A DNA stretch of 36,106 nucleotides from assembly GCA_021812825.1 (NCBI GenBank), contig JAKAMO010000016.1, positions 1-36,106 on the forward strand, written 5' to 3'. The stretch comes from a bacterium. Its GTDB lineage: Bacteria > Elusimicrobiota > Elusimicrobia > Elusimicrobiales > UBA9959. The translations under genes and the position numbers were made by a program. The notes under the pieces were generated by a model, which was given only the letters and a program-made list of their open reading frames with translations, searched no databases and was not told where the DNA came from. Shown here one piece after another: positions 8,071-15,938 of this stretch. The stretch's first letter is position 1, and each line of letters begins with the position of its first letter.

Positions 8071-8903
8071 CCATGCGACGGCTGGCGCGCCTGCTGCTTC
8101 CTATGGCCGCCCTGGCCGCGGCCGGCTGCACGCATCTCTTCTTCAAGCCGGGAGGCAGGGCTTACTCGGACCCAGCCGCGTCCGGCCTGCGCTCCGAAGC
8201 GGTCAAGTTCAGCTCCTCCGACGGCACCGCCCTCACGGGCCTCTTCTTCCCCGCCGCCGGTGAACCTAAAGCTACCGTGGTCCATTTTCACGGCAACGCG
8301 CAGAACATGACGGCTCACTACCCGTATTCGGCCTGGCTGGCGGCTGATGGTTATAACGTCTTCATCTTCGACTACAGGGGTTACGGCGCTTCCTTCGGAA
8401 GGCCTTCGCTGGGCGGGGCCGTGCGGGACGGCGAGGCCGCGCTGCAACAGGCGCTTAAGCTGCCGGGCGCCAGGGCGGACCGGATCGTAGTGTTCGGGCA
8501 GAGCCTGGGCGGCGCCATCGCCGTAGCCGCGGTGGCGGAGTCAGGCTTCAAGCCGGCCGCCATGGTGCTGGAAGGAACTTTCTATTCCTACAGGCAGGTA
8601 GCCGCCGCGGTGCTCAGGAGGAGCTGGCTGACCTGGCCGTTTTCCTGGCTGCCGTACCTGGCGGTAAGCGGCCGGCACTCCCCCTCCGACTACATATCCG
8701 CCGTTCCCTGTCCGAAACTGTTCATCCACTCCGTCGAGGACGGGACAGTGCCCTACGCGCAGGGCCGCAAGCTCTACGAGGCCGCCCCTCCTCCCAAGGA
8801 GTTCTGGGAGGTCCCCGCCGGCCACATAGAGGCCTTCGGGGCTTTCCGCGGGGCCTACGCCCTCCGCCTTCTGGCCTTCCTGGACGACGCCCTGGGGAAG
8901 TGA
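8067..8903 (+). CDS. Lipoprotein alpha/beta hydrolase (Bem46/ABHD13-like)
   Basis: This 278-residue protein begins with a lipoprotein signal, lipobox LAAAGC with C21 as the predicted lipidated residue. The alpha/beta-hydrolase fold is clear: oxyanion-type HFHGN at 73-77, YRGYG at 103-107, nucleophile elbow GQSLGG with S146, an acid in VEDGTVP (D225) and the catalytic His in AGH (H253). The substrate is unknown; family members are esterases, thioesterases or lipases. ATG 8067 overlaps the DUF4105 stop; an alternative ATG at 8073 would shorten the protein by two residues without changing the prediction. Coupling to a DUF4105 gene points to a lipid or acyl-chain role in the envelope, as an inference. 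Confidence 0.88.
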   Translation: MTMRRLARLLLPMAALAAAGCTHLFFKPGGRAYSDPAASGLRSEAVKFSSSDGTALTGLFFPAAGEPKATVVHFHGNAQNMTAHYPYSAWLAADGYNVFIFDYRGYGASFGRPSLGGAVRDGEAALQQALKLPGARADRIVVFGQSLGGAIAVAAVAESGFKPAAMVLEGTFYSYRQVAAAVLRRSWLTWPFSWLPYLAVSGRHSPSDYISAVPCPKLFIHSVEDGTVPYAQGRKLYEAAPPPKEFWEVPAGHIEAFGAFRGAYALRLLAFLDDALGK

Positions 8904-8908
8904 CGCAC

Positions 8909-8937
8909 TTGCCGGGCCGCGGAGTATTTAATACCAT
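8909..8937 (+). promoter_or_regulatory. Candidate promoter for nfeD-SPFH, possibly giving a leaderless mRNA
   Basis: TTGCCG at 8909-8914, a 17-base spacer and TACCAT at 8932-8937 form a moderate sigma70-like pair. A start site seven bases after the -10 would fall on the A of the NfeD ATG at 8944, and no Shine-Dalgarno is visible there. Confidence 0.4.
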
Positions 8938-8943
8938 AAGCGC

Positions 8944-9399
8944 ATGCTTGAGAACATTCCCCTTAAATACGTCTGGATAGTGCTGGGCATCATAATCATG
9001 GGCATGGAGCTGCTCACCCCCGGCTTCATCATAGTCTTTTTCGGGCTCGGCGCCGTCCTCACCGGTCTGCTGCTGTTCTTCCTGCCTATAGGCGTCAACA
9101 CGCAGCTGGTCCTTTTCGCCGCGCTCTCGCTGGTGCTGCTGGCCTCTTTCCGCCGCCTGGCGCAGGGCTACTTCATCGGGCGCGTTACGAACCCCAATCC
9201 CAGCGGCGCCGCGATGGAGATCTTCTCCGGCGAGACCGCCGTGGTCATCGAGGACATAGTGCCGAATTCGCCGCGCGGCAAGGTGGAGTTCCACGGGACC
9301 TCCTGGAACGCCGATGCCGAAACGCAGATAGCGAAAGGAGTTAAGGTCGCGGTGCTCGAGCGCCGCAACCTGACGCTGAAGGTAAAACCGCTGGCTTAG
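8944..9399 (+). CDS. NfeD-like membrane protein
   Basis: This 151-residue protein has three or four hydrophobic segments in residues about 5-75 (WIVLGIIIMGMELLTPGF with the conserved ELLTPG-like turn, then VFFGLGAVLTGLLLFFLPIG and LVLFAALSLVLLASF), followed by a soluble OB-fold beta domain (about 90-151: FSGETAVVIEDI, GKVEFHGTSWNA, VKVAVLERRNLTLKV). This is the short NfeD type without the ClpP-like protease domain. Such proteins usually sit next to and work with SPFH/stomatin proteins, as here (8 bases apart). No ribosome-binding site precedes ATG 8944, while a candidate -10 lies seven bases upstream. Confidence 0.92.
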   Translation: MLENIPLKYVWIVLGIIIMGMELLTPGFIIVFFGLGAVLTGLLLFFLPIGVNTQLVLFAALSLVLLASFRRLAQGYFIGRVTNPNPSGAAMEIFSGETAVVIEDIVPNSPRGKVEFHGTSWNADAETQIAKGVKVAVLERRNLTLKVKPLA

Positions 9400-9407
9400 G
9401 AGACTAC

Positions 9408-10424
9408 ATGGACATAATGACACTGATACTCGCGATAGCAGTAATCTTCGTCATCACGGTGCTGCTGAACTCGGCGCGCGTGGTGCCGCACAGGACCGTG
9501 TACATAGTGGAGCGGCTCGGCAAATACTATTCATCGCTGGAGGCCGGCTTCCACATCCTGATCCCGTTCATCGACAAGGTGGCCTACAAGCACACGCTCA
9601 AGGAGCAGGTGATGGACGTGCCGCCGCAGGTCTGCATCACGAAGGACAATATCTCGGTCGAAGTGGACGGCATCCTCTACGTGCAGGTCGTCGACCCCGT
9701 GAAGGCCTCCTACGGCATCACGAACTACCAGTTCGCCTCGTCGCAGCTGGCCCAGACCACGATGCGCTCGGAGATAGGCAAGATAGAGCTGGACCGCACC
9801 TTCGAGGAGCGCGAGAAGATAAACATGGAGATCGTGGCAGCCGTGGACAAGGCCGCCGAGCCCTGGGGCATCAAGATCACCCGCCACGAGATTAAGAACA
9901 TCACCCCGCCCGACAGCATCAAGGGCGCGATGGAGAAGCAGATGCGCGCCGAGCGCGAGAAGCGCGCGCTGATCGCCGAGTCCGAAGGCGAGAAGCAGGC
10001 CAAGATCAACCGGGCCGAGGGCGACAAGCAGCAGAACATCGCCCTGTCCGAGGGCGAGAAGCAGAAGAGGCTGAACGAGGCCGACGGCCGCGCCGGAGAG
10101 ATCGAGAGGGTGGCCTTCGCCACCGCGAAGGGCCTGCGCGAGATAGCCGCCGCGATCAACGAGAAGGGCGGCTCCGACGCCGTCAACCTCCGCATAGCCG
10201 AGAGCTACCTGACCGAGTTCGGCAAACTGGCCAAGGTGAACAACACCCTGATCATCCCCGCGGACCTCGGGGACACGGCCGGGATGGTGGCCGCGGTGAG
10301 CAAGGTCTTCACGGCCACTAAGCAGCGCGCGGCCGAGGAGCTGGCGGCCCCCGCCCCGCTGCCCGGGATCAAGCCTGCCGGCCAGCAGTACCCGCCGCTC
10401 AACCTGCCGCCGAAACGCCAGTAG
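9408..10424 (+). CDS. qmcA: SPFH/stomatin-family membrane scaffold protein (QmcA-like)
   Basis: This 338-residue protein has one N-terminal membrane segment (about 4-22), an SPFH/PHB domain (about 25-185: VVPHRTVYIVERLGKYY, AGFHILIPFIDKV, DVPPQVCITKDNISVEVDG) and a long charged coiled coil (about 180-255) with repeated EGEKQ/EGDKQ units, then a Pro/Ala-rich tail. The family forms large membrane-bound oligomers linked to lipid microdomains and protease control. The start ATG 9408 is preceded by TTAGGAGACTAC, a good ribosome-binding site that also covers the NfeD stop. The pair nfeD-qmcA is a classic operon. A strong terminator follows. Confidence 0.93.
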   Translation: MDIMTLILAIAVIFVITVLLNSARVVPHRTVYIVERLGKYYSSLEAGFHILIPFIDKVAYKHTLKEQVMDVPPQVCITKDNISVEVDGILYVQVVDPVKASYGITNYQFASSQLAQTTMRSEIGKIELDRTFEEREKINMEIVAAVDKAAEPWGIKITRHEIKNITPPDSIKGAMEKQMRAEREKRALIAESEGEKQAKINRAEGDKQQNIALSEGEKQKRLNEADGRAGEIERVAFATAKGLREIAAAINEKGGSDAVNLRIAESYLTEFGKLAKVNNTLIIPADLGDTAGMVAAVSKVFTATKQRAAEELAAPAPLPGIKPAGQQYPPLNLPPKRQ

Positions 10425-10440
10425 GGGACAGGGCATAAAA

Positions 10441-10471
10441 AAGGACCGGGAGTTTCCTCCCGGTCCTTTTT
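10441..10471 (+). terminator. Bidirectional rho-independent terminator between qmcA and the convergent M20-like gene
   Basis: A perfect 10 bp stem (10443-10452 with 10457-10466, loop TTTC) has a T-run after it (10467-10471) and an A-run before it, so it can work on both strands for the convergent genes qmcA (+) and the M20-like gene (-). Confidence 0.93.
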
Positions 10472-10567
10472 CGCGTCCGCAGTTCCCCACTTACCGCCCT
10501 GACGCGCTTTCAGGATCTGTGAGTGGTCTCATAATGACCATGCAGTCAGTGTGAAACCACAACAGGT

Positions 10568-11659
10568 TCAGTTTTTCCTTATCAACTGCCAGGCCAGTTC
10601 CGAGGCTTTGGAGAGATGGTCGAGGAGTATGTGCTCGCCGTTGGCCCTGGGGTTCCTTACCCCTATCCCTAGGTTGACCGCCGGTATGCCCCTGGCGTTA
10701 AGGGCGTTGGCCTCGCTCCCCCCCGGCGACGGCACCGCGGAAGGCGCGAGTCCGGCCGCCCTGGAGGCGGCCTCGGCGGCCAGGCACACTTCGGCCCCCT
10801 TCGGATGGGAGTAGGGAGCGTATTCCCATGACCATTTGAACGAGGCGGCTCCCCCGGCGGCGGCGGCCGAACTCTCGAACTCGGCCTTTATCCGCTCGAG
10901 TATAGGAAGAGCTTTCGCCTCCTCCTGCGCCCGTATCTGCCCGCGGGCCAGCGCGGCCGGAGGGACTATGGCGGTGCCGGCGCCGCCGGCTATGGTGCCG
11001 ATGTTGGAGGTGGTCTCCGGATCGTGCCTGCCCCAGGAAAGGGCGGAGATGGCCCTGGCCGCTATGCTGATGGCGCAGACGCCGTGCTCGGGGTCGATGC
11101 CGGCGTCGGAAGCCCTGCCCAGGACGTCGGCCGAGAAGACGGCTATCCCGGGAGAGGAGGAGGTGTAGGTGCCGGGGTCGAGCGGAGAGCTGAAGACGAA
11201 GGCCGAACGCACGCTTTGCGGCAGGACGGCGTGGCGGGCGCCGGCCATGTTGCCGGCGCCGCGGGTGGTGAAAACCAGCGTAAAAGGCTTCAGCGGCTGG
11301 TTCGAGTGGATGGCCCGCTCGACGGCGTACAGGATGGCCGCCATGCCGGCCCGGCCGTCGGCGCCCGGAGCCCCGCCCTCCCCGGTTATCCGGTCCGCGG
11401 AGACCACCGGCCTTATGGTCGAGGTGCGGCGGAAGGTGTCCATCTGGGAGACCAGCGCCAGCGAGCCGCCGCCGCCCACCGAGCAGACGATGTTGCTGGT
11501 GTTGGAGAGGCAGGCCGCCGCGGTCCCGTCGGCCTTGGGCTCGAGACCGAGGTGCTTCAGGTAGGTGAGCAGGTGGTTGGCCACCGGGGCTTCCTTGCCG
11601 GGGAGGCCGTCGATGCGCGCCAGTTCGAGGAACAGGTCTATCAGCCTTCTGCTGACCAT
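10568..11659 (-). CDS. PepT-like M20 family paralogue lacking catalytic and metal-binding residues (probable pseudo-enzyme)
   Basis: This 363-residue protein follows the M20 peptidase T-like fold from end to end, including the dimerisation-domain signatures TTSNIGTIAGG and IVPP and the late GGSEANALNARGIPAVNLGIG. However, key residues differ from the adjacent PepT: the HMD zinc His is Q72 (SQMDT); the catalytic and ligand Glu pair is G134/A135 (FTTRGAGN against FTPDEEVG); the ligand Asp after the next strand is S157; the conserved HPG/HAG His is D185; and the final ligand His appears to be R338. Only D74 and D101 remain. I start it at ATG 11659 (MVSRRLIDLF); a longer frame runs back into pepT but lacks similarity. 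The gene begins 8 bases after the pepT stop, so it is co-transcribed. A regulatory or peptide-binding role is possible. Confidence 0.85.
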   Translation of the reverse strand: MVSRRLIDLFLELARIDGLPGKEAPVANHLLTYLKHLGLEPKADGTAAACLSNTSNIVCSVGGGGSLALVSQMDTFRRTSTIRPVVSADRITGEGGAPGADGRAGMAAILYAVERAIHSNQPLKPFTLVFTTRGAGNMAGARHAVLPQSVRSAFVFSSPLDPGTYTSSSPGIAVFSADVLGRASDAGIDPEHGVCAISIAARAISALSWGRHDPETTSNIGTIAGGAGTAIVPPAALARGQIRAQEEAKALPILERIKAEFESSAAAAGGAASFKWSWEYAPYSHPKGAEVCLAAEAASRAAGLAPSAVPSPGGSEANALNARGIPAVNLGIGVRNPRANGEHILLDHLSKASELAWQLIRKN

Positions 11660-11667
11660 GGGAGCGC

Positions 11668-12900
11668 CTAGACCGCCCACTCGCGGACGAGGTTCACCAG
11701 CACCTCCGCCGACTTGTTCATGCCGTCGAGGGAGACCCATTCGTAGCGGCCGTGGTAATTGAACCCGCCGGTGAAGACGTTCGGGGTCGGCAGGCCCATG
11801 AAGGAGAGGCGCGCGCCGTCGGTGCCGCCGCGAACCGGTTTGACGCGCGGGACCAGCCCGGCCTTCCTTACCGCTGACAGGAGGTTCCGCATGACGGCCG
11901 GGTAGCGGGACACCACGCCCTTCATGTTCCGGTACTGCGCCTTGAACGAGAGCTCTATCTTGGCGAGCGGATACTTCAGCCGCATGGCGGACACGATGGC
12001 CTCAAGCTGGCGTTCCATCGCCTTGAGCTTCACGAGGTCATGCTCCCTGACTATGCCCGAGACCTCGGCCTTCTCGATGCCGGCCGCGATATCGGTGAAC
12101 ATCACGAACCCCTCGCGCTTCTCGGTGGCCTCGGGAAGCATGTTCTCCGGCCAGGCCGCCACTATGTCGGCGGCTATGCGCGCGGCGTTGGCCAGCGCGT
12201 TCTTGGCGGTGCCGGGATGCACGCTCTTGCCGGTTATCTTTATCTCCACCCCGTCGGCGTTGAAATTCTCCTCCTCCACGGTCCCCGCCACGTCGCCGTC
12301 GAAAGTGTAGGCGAAGTCGGCGCCGAAGGCCTTCACGTCGAAATATTTCACGCCCTGTCCCACTTCCTCGTCGGGGGTGAACCCTATCTTGAGAGTGCCG
12401 TGCGGTATCTCCGGGTGGGCGAGCAGATAGGAGGCGGCCGACATGATGACGGCTATGCCCGCCTTGTCGTCGGCGCCCAGCAGCGTGTCCCCGGAAGCGG
12501 TGACGATATCCTCCCCCTTGCAGGCGGCCAGCTCGGGGCAGTTCTTCACGTTCAGGACCAGGTCGTCCTTGCGGCTGATGACGATATCCCCGCCGCTCCA
12601 GGCGCGGTGCAGCTGCGGCTTAACGCCCTTGCCGGGCGCGGCCGGCGCGGTATCCATATGGGCCAGAAGGCCGATGACAGGCCTCTTCCCCTTCACGGTG
12701 GCGGGGATCTCGGCCGTGACATAGCCGTACCTGTCCAGTTTCACCCCTTTGGCACCGATGGCCTTGAGCTCGGAGACGAGCATCTTCGCCAGAACGAGCT
12801 GTTTTTTCGTGGAAGGGAACGTCGAGGATTTCTCGTCGCTCTCGGTGTCCACCTTCGCGTATCTTTCGAAGCGCTTCCAGAGTTCCGGCTTCAGGTGCAT
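11668..12900 (-). CDS. pepT: Peptidase T (tripeptide aminopeptidase, M20B)
   Basis: This 410-residue cytosolic enzyme removes N-terminal residues from tripeptides using two zinc ions. All family landmarks are seen: AHMDTAP (H81, D83), LGADDKAG (D144 bridging), TPDEEVG (E178 general base, E179 ligand), FDGDVAGT (D201), the SVHPGTAKN His of the lid domain, and RGGTDGARLSFMGLPTPN near the end. ATG 12900 is chosen because GGAGG stands at proper spacing before it; an in-frame TTG/ATG further upstream would add 11 unrelated residues. It shares a divergent promoter region with the DUF47-pit operon and is followed at once by its catalytically worn paralogue. Confidence 0.95.
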   Translation of the reverse strand: MHLKPELWKRFERYAKVDTESDEKSSTFPSTKKQLVLAKMLVSELKAIGAKGVKLDRYGYVTAEIPATVKGKRPVIGLLAHMDTAPAAPGKGVKPQLHRAWSGGDIVISRKDDLVLNVKNCPELAACKGEDIVTASGDTLLGADDKAGIAVIMSAASYLLAHPEIPHGTLKIGFTPDEEVGQGVKYFDVKAFGADFAYTFDGDVAGTVEEENFNADGVEIKITGKSVHPGTAKNALANAARIAADIVAAWPENMLPEATEKREGFVMFTDIAAGIEKAEVSGIVREHDLVKLKAMERQLEAIVSAMRLKYPLAKIELSFKAQYRNMKGVVSRYPAVMRNLLSAVRKAGLVPRVKPVRGGTDGARLSFMGLPTPNVFTGGFNYHGRYEWVSLDGMNKSAEVLVNLVREWAV

Positions 12901-12915
12901 GCTGCCTCCGTTCTT

Positions 12916-12945
12916 TTGCGGTGCTTTCTGCAAAAAGGATATAAT
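12916..12945 (+). promoter_or_regulatory. Promoter for the DUF47-pit operon
   Basis: TTGCGG at 12916-12921, an 18-base spacer and a perfect TATAAT at 12940-12945. The first gene starts at 12974 with AAGGAGAGG. The -10 overlaps the opposing -10 of the pepT promoter. Confidence 0.65.
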
Positions 12946-12964
12946 TAATGCATCCGTTTTTCAA
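12936..12964 (-). promoter_or_regulatory. pepT: Promoter for pepT
   Basis: Read on the minus strand: TTGAAA (12964-12959), a 17-base spacer and TATCCT (12941-12936). It faces the DUF47-pit promoter and overlaps it almost fully. Confidence 0.5.
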
Positions 12965-12973
12965 GGAGAGGGT

Positions 12974-13600
12974 ATGTCCATCAACTTCGTTCCTAAAGAA
13001 GTAAAGTTCTTCGACTTCCTGAACATGCAGGCCGAGAACATCGTAAAGGCCGCCGACGCCTTCAAGACCGCGGTCAAGAAGGGCCCTTTCGATGACGAGA
13101 CGGTGAAGAAGATAAAGAACTTCGAGCACGAGGGCGACACGCTCGCCCACGAGATAGTGGACATGCTCAACCGCACCTTCATCACCCCGATAGACCGCGA
13201 GGACATCCACGCGCTGGCCAACATCCTCGACGACATCCTCGACATGATCAACTCGATGTCCAACCGCATCCATCTCTACAAGCTGGACCCGCGCAACGAC
13301 GGCATGATCGCCTTCGCCGACACGATAGACCAGTCGGCCCAGGCGCTGGCCAACGCCGTCAAGCACATGCACGACACCAAGCGTTCCCGCCGCGTGCTGG
13401 ACTACTGCATCGAGGTCAACCGCCTGGAGAACATGGGCGACCAGCTGCGCGACAAGACCATCAGCGGCCTCTTCGAGAACGAGAAGGACCCGATACAGGT
13501 CATAAAGTGGAAGGAGATCTACGAGGGCGCCGAGGCCACGCTGGACACCTGCGAGCACGTGGCCAAGGTGATCGAGGCCATACTGGTGAAGCATGGATAG
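12974..13600 (+). CDS. DUF47/PhoU-like phosphate transport regulator (TIGR00153-type)
   Basis: This 208-residue all-helical protein belongs to the DUF47 group of PhoU-like proteins, which are nearly always paired with Pit transporters. Visible family features include the FEHEGDTLAHEIVDMLNRTFITPIDREDI segment (positions about 49-77) with acidic metal-binding residues, LDDILDMINSMSNRIHLY, and a second matching repeat in the C-terminal half (CIEVNRLENMGDQLRDKTI). It probably binds metal and modulates phosphate uptake at the inner membrane face. ATG 12974 has AAGGAGAGG in front. Its last eight bases overlap the start of the transporter gene, so the two are translationally coupled. Confidence 0.92.
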   Translation: MSINFVPKEVKFFDFLNMQAENIVKAADAFKTAVKKGPFDDETVKKIKNFEHEGDTLAHEIVDMLNRTFITPIDREDIHALANILDDILDMINSMSNRIHLYKLDPRNDGMIAFADTIDQSAQALANAVKHMHDTKRSRRVLDYCIEVNRLENMGDQLRDKTISGLFENEKDPIQVIKWKEIYEGAEATLDTCEHVAKVIEAILVKHG

Positions 13601-14612
13601 CGCCCTCCTCGTAGTAATAGGGCTCATCGCGCTGGCGCTGGTCTTCGACTTCCTGAACGGCTTCCACGACGCGGCGAACTCCATCGCCACCATAGTCTCC
13701 ACCCGCGTCCTGACGCCGCGGCAGGCGGTCATCTGGGCCGCCTTCTTCAACGTGGTGGCGTTCTTCATCTTCGACCATTCGGTGGCGAAGACGATGGGGA
13801 AAGGCATAGTCGACCTGGCGGTCATAGACAACCACGTCGTCTTCGGCACATTGGCCGGGGCCTGCGTCTGGAACATCCTGACCTGGTATTTCGGCCTGCC
13901 GTCCAGCTCCTCTCACGCGCTGATGGGCGCGATGGCCGGCGCCGCTGTGGCTAAAGCGGGGACGATGCAGGTGCTGGTGATGTCCAGCATCATGAAGGTC
14001 CTGGCCTTCATAGTCATCTCGCCGGTGCTTGGTCTGCTGCTCGGCTTGTTCTTCGGCGTGGTCGTGTACCGGCTGTTCGCGCGCTCAATTCCCAGCAAGG
14101 TGGACCATCTGTTCAGGAAGGGCCAGCTGCTGTCCGCCGCTGCCTACAGCCTGGGCCATGGCGGCAACGACGCGCAGAAGACGATGGGCGTGATAGCCAG
14201 CCTGCTGGTCAGCGCGGGCTACCTGAACGCGGGTCCGGACGGTTCGCACTTCGATATACCGAAATGGGTGGCCGTCCTCTGCTACACTTCCATGGGTCTC
14301 GGGACGATGTTCGGAGGCTGGCGTATAGTCAAGACTCTCGGGCATAAGATCTCCAAGCTCAAGCCGGTGGACGGTTTCTGCGCCGAGGCCGGGGCCGCCG
14401 CGACGCTGTACCTGGCTTCGGGGATGGGCGTGCCGGTCAGCACCACCCATACCATTACCGGCGCTATCATGGGCGTGGGCACCATGAAGCGGTTCAGCGC
14501 CGTCAGGTGGGGAGTGGCTGGCCAGATAGTCTGGGCCTGGATACTCACCATCCCCGGCTCCGCGGCCATCGCGGCCCTGGTATACGTTCTCTCGGCGTCG
14601 ATGTTCCGCTGA
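13593..14612 (+). CDS. pit: Low-affinity inorganic phosphate transporter, PiT family
   Basis: This 339-residue integral membrane protein carries both copies of the inverted PiT signature: GFHDAANSIATIVSTRVL near residue 24 and GHGGNDAQKTMGVIASLL near 190. The matching substrate-loop motifs GLPSSSSHALMG (about 107) and GVPVSTTHTITG (about 279) are also present. About ten hydrophobic segments are seen. It imports phosphate (as a metal-phosphate complex or with H+/Na+) across the inner membrane. The start overlaps the DUF47 stop. The length fits the compact bacterial PiT type. Confidence 0.96.
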   Translation: MDSALLVVIGLIALALVFDFLNGFHDAANSIATIVSTRVLTPRQAVIWAAFFNVVAFFIFDHSVAKTMGKGIVDLAVIDNHVVFGTLAGACVWNILTWYFGLPSSSSHALMGAMAGAAVAKAGTMQVLVMSSIMKVLAFIVISPVLGLLLGLFFGVVVYRLFARSIPSKVDHLFRKGQLLSAAAYSLGHGGNDAQKTMGVIASLLVSAGYLNAGPDGSHFDIPKWVAVLCYTSMGLGTMFGGWRIVKTLGHKISKLKPVDGFCAEAGAAATLYLASGMGVPVSTTHTITGAIMGVGTMKRFSAVRWGVAGQIVWAWILTIPGSAAIAALVYVLSASMFR

Positions 14613-14626
14613 AGGACTCTTCCGTT

Positions 14627-14664
14627 AAATGGAAAAGCCGCGCTAATGCGCGGCTTTTCCATTT
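14627..14664. terminator. Bidirectional terminator hairpin between pit and the flavoprotein gene
   Basis: A perfect 17 bp inverted repeat (14627-14643 with 14648-14664) has a TAAT loop. The GC core is flanked by AAAA on one arm and TTTT on the other, so it can stop transcription from both convergent genes. Confidence 0.88.
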
Positions 14665-14675
14665 GCCCGCGGTGG

Positions 14676-15938
14676 CTAGCGACAGGAGGCGGCACGGCCG
14701 GCCAGGATACCGGACGTCCAGGCCAGGTGGAGGTTGTAGCCGCCCGAGTCGCCGTCGATATCCAGCAGTTCTCCGGTAACGTAGAGCCCGGGGACCTTCC
14801 GCGACTGGAAGGAGGCGGGGTCCACCTCTGCCGGCGGGCAGCCGCCGGCCGTCACCATGGCCTCGTCGAAGCCGCGGGTGCCGGTGATATTGAACGAGAA
14901 GCCCTTGAGCAGCGCGCCGAGGGCAGCGGGGGTCCCTGGGCCCGGAGGGGCGCCCCACTCGGCGCGCAGCCGGGCCGCCGCGGCCTTCATCAGTTTCTCG
15001 TTCAGCAGGCCGCAGGCGAAATGCCTGAAAGGGCGCCCGGGGAAGCGCCTGGCGCGTTCCTGCAGTGACGCCGCCAGCGCCGCGGAGGTGGCCTCGGGAA
15101 AGAAGTCCGCTTCGAGGCTGACCGGCCCGTCCTTAAGCGCTGCCAGGGCGGCGCGGCTCAGGTCCAGGGCGGCCGGGCCAGAAAGGCCGTACGAGGCGAA
15201 CAGAAGTTCGCCCGCGGACTTCGCGCCCCGTCCGCGGCGCGGCTTCAGCTCCAGCGCGGCCTCCGTCCTCACGCCGTCCAGCTCCTTAAGGAGCGGGTCG
15301 TCGGAACGGAGCGGGACTATGGCCGGGGACAGCGGGGATACGGAGTGCCCGAGCGCGCGAAGCAGCGAATAGCCGGCCGTGGTCCCGCCTATCTGCGGAT
15401 AGCAGGCGCCGCCGGCCGCCAACACCACGCGGGCAGCGCTGAAAGCGGTTCTCGCCCCCCGGGTCATGCGCCTTTCCCACTGCGGCGGAACGGCGCAGGA
15501 CTCGACGCGGAAGCCGCCATCCCCAGGCGCGACCGCGACCGCCTCGGTCAGGGTCCGGAGAGTACCGCCGCGGAAGCCCAGCTCGTTCACCAGCACGGAG
15601 ACCACGTCCTGCGCCTTCAAGGAGCGCGGGAAGAGGCGACCCCTGGAGTCCTCTGTCCAGAGAAGCCCCAGCTCGCGAAAAAAGGAGAGGACGCCCTGCG
15701 GCGGCAGGGCCGCGAAGGTCCTCTTAAGGAAGGCGGCGGCGGGCGGGTGGTACCTGTCGGGCGTTATGACCGAGTTCGTGAAGTTGCACTTGCCGGCCCC
15801 GGTGGAGAGGATCTTCCTTCCGGGCACGTGGTTCTTCTCGAGGACGAGGACCGACGCGCCCGCGCGCGCGGCCTCCACGGCGGCCGCGAGGCCCGAGGCC
15901 CCGGCCCCGATAACTATCACGTCGTAAGAATCACTCAT
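14676..15938 (-). CDS. HI0933/BaiN-family NAD(P)/FAD-dependent oxidoreductase
   Basis: This 420-residue flavoprotein starts with an FAD Rossmann motif (VIVIGAGASGLAAAVEAARAG, residues about 7-27) followed by LEKNHVPGRKILSTGAGKCNFTN, the hallmark of the HI0933/YhiN/BaiN family. RVVLAAGGACYPQIGGTTAGYSLLRALGH in mid-protein and a C-terminal FAD-closing segment (AGGCPPAEVD, GLYVTGELLDIDGDSGGYNLHLAW) confirm it. The physiological substrate of most members is unknown; some act in bile-acid dehydroxylation. I start at ATG 15938 (MSDSYDV); the frame is open further upstream but without similarity, and no strong Shine-Dalgarno is seen. It converges on pit and is separated from the aldolase gene by about 200 bases. 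Confidence 0.9.
   Translation of the reverse strand: MSDSYDVIVIGAGASGLAAAVEAARAGASVLVLEKNHVPGRKILSTGAGKCNFTNSVITPDRYHPPAAAFLKRTFAALPPQGVLSFFRELGLLWTEDSRGRLFPRSLKAQDVVSVLVNELGFRGGTLRTLTEAVAVAPGDGGFRVESCAVPPQWERRMTRGARTAFSAARVVLAAGGACYPQIGGTTAGYSLLRALGHSVSPLSPAIVPLRSDDPLLKELDGVRTEAALELKPRRGRGAKSAGELLFASYGLSGPAALDLSRAALAALKDGPVSLEADFFPEATSAALAASLQERARRFPGRPFRHFACGLLNEKLMKAAAARLRAEWGAPPGPGTPAALGALLKGFSFNITGTRGFDEAMVTAGGCPPAEVDPASFQSRKVPGLYVTGELLDIDGDSGGYNLHLAWTSGILAGRAASCR

Noticed and set aside
10472..10567. Short inverted pieces (GTGGT...ACCAC, GGTC...GACC) in the gap after the qmcA terminator
   Set aside because: Stems are only 4-5 bp with long loops, as expected by chance; no RNA family recognised.
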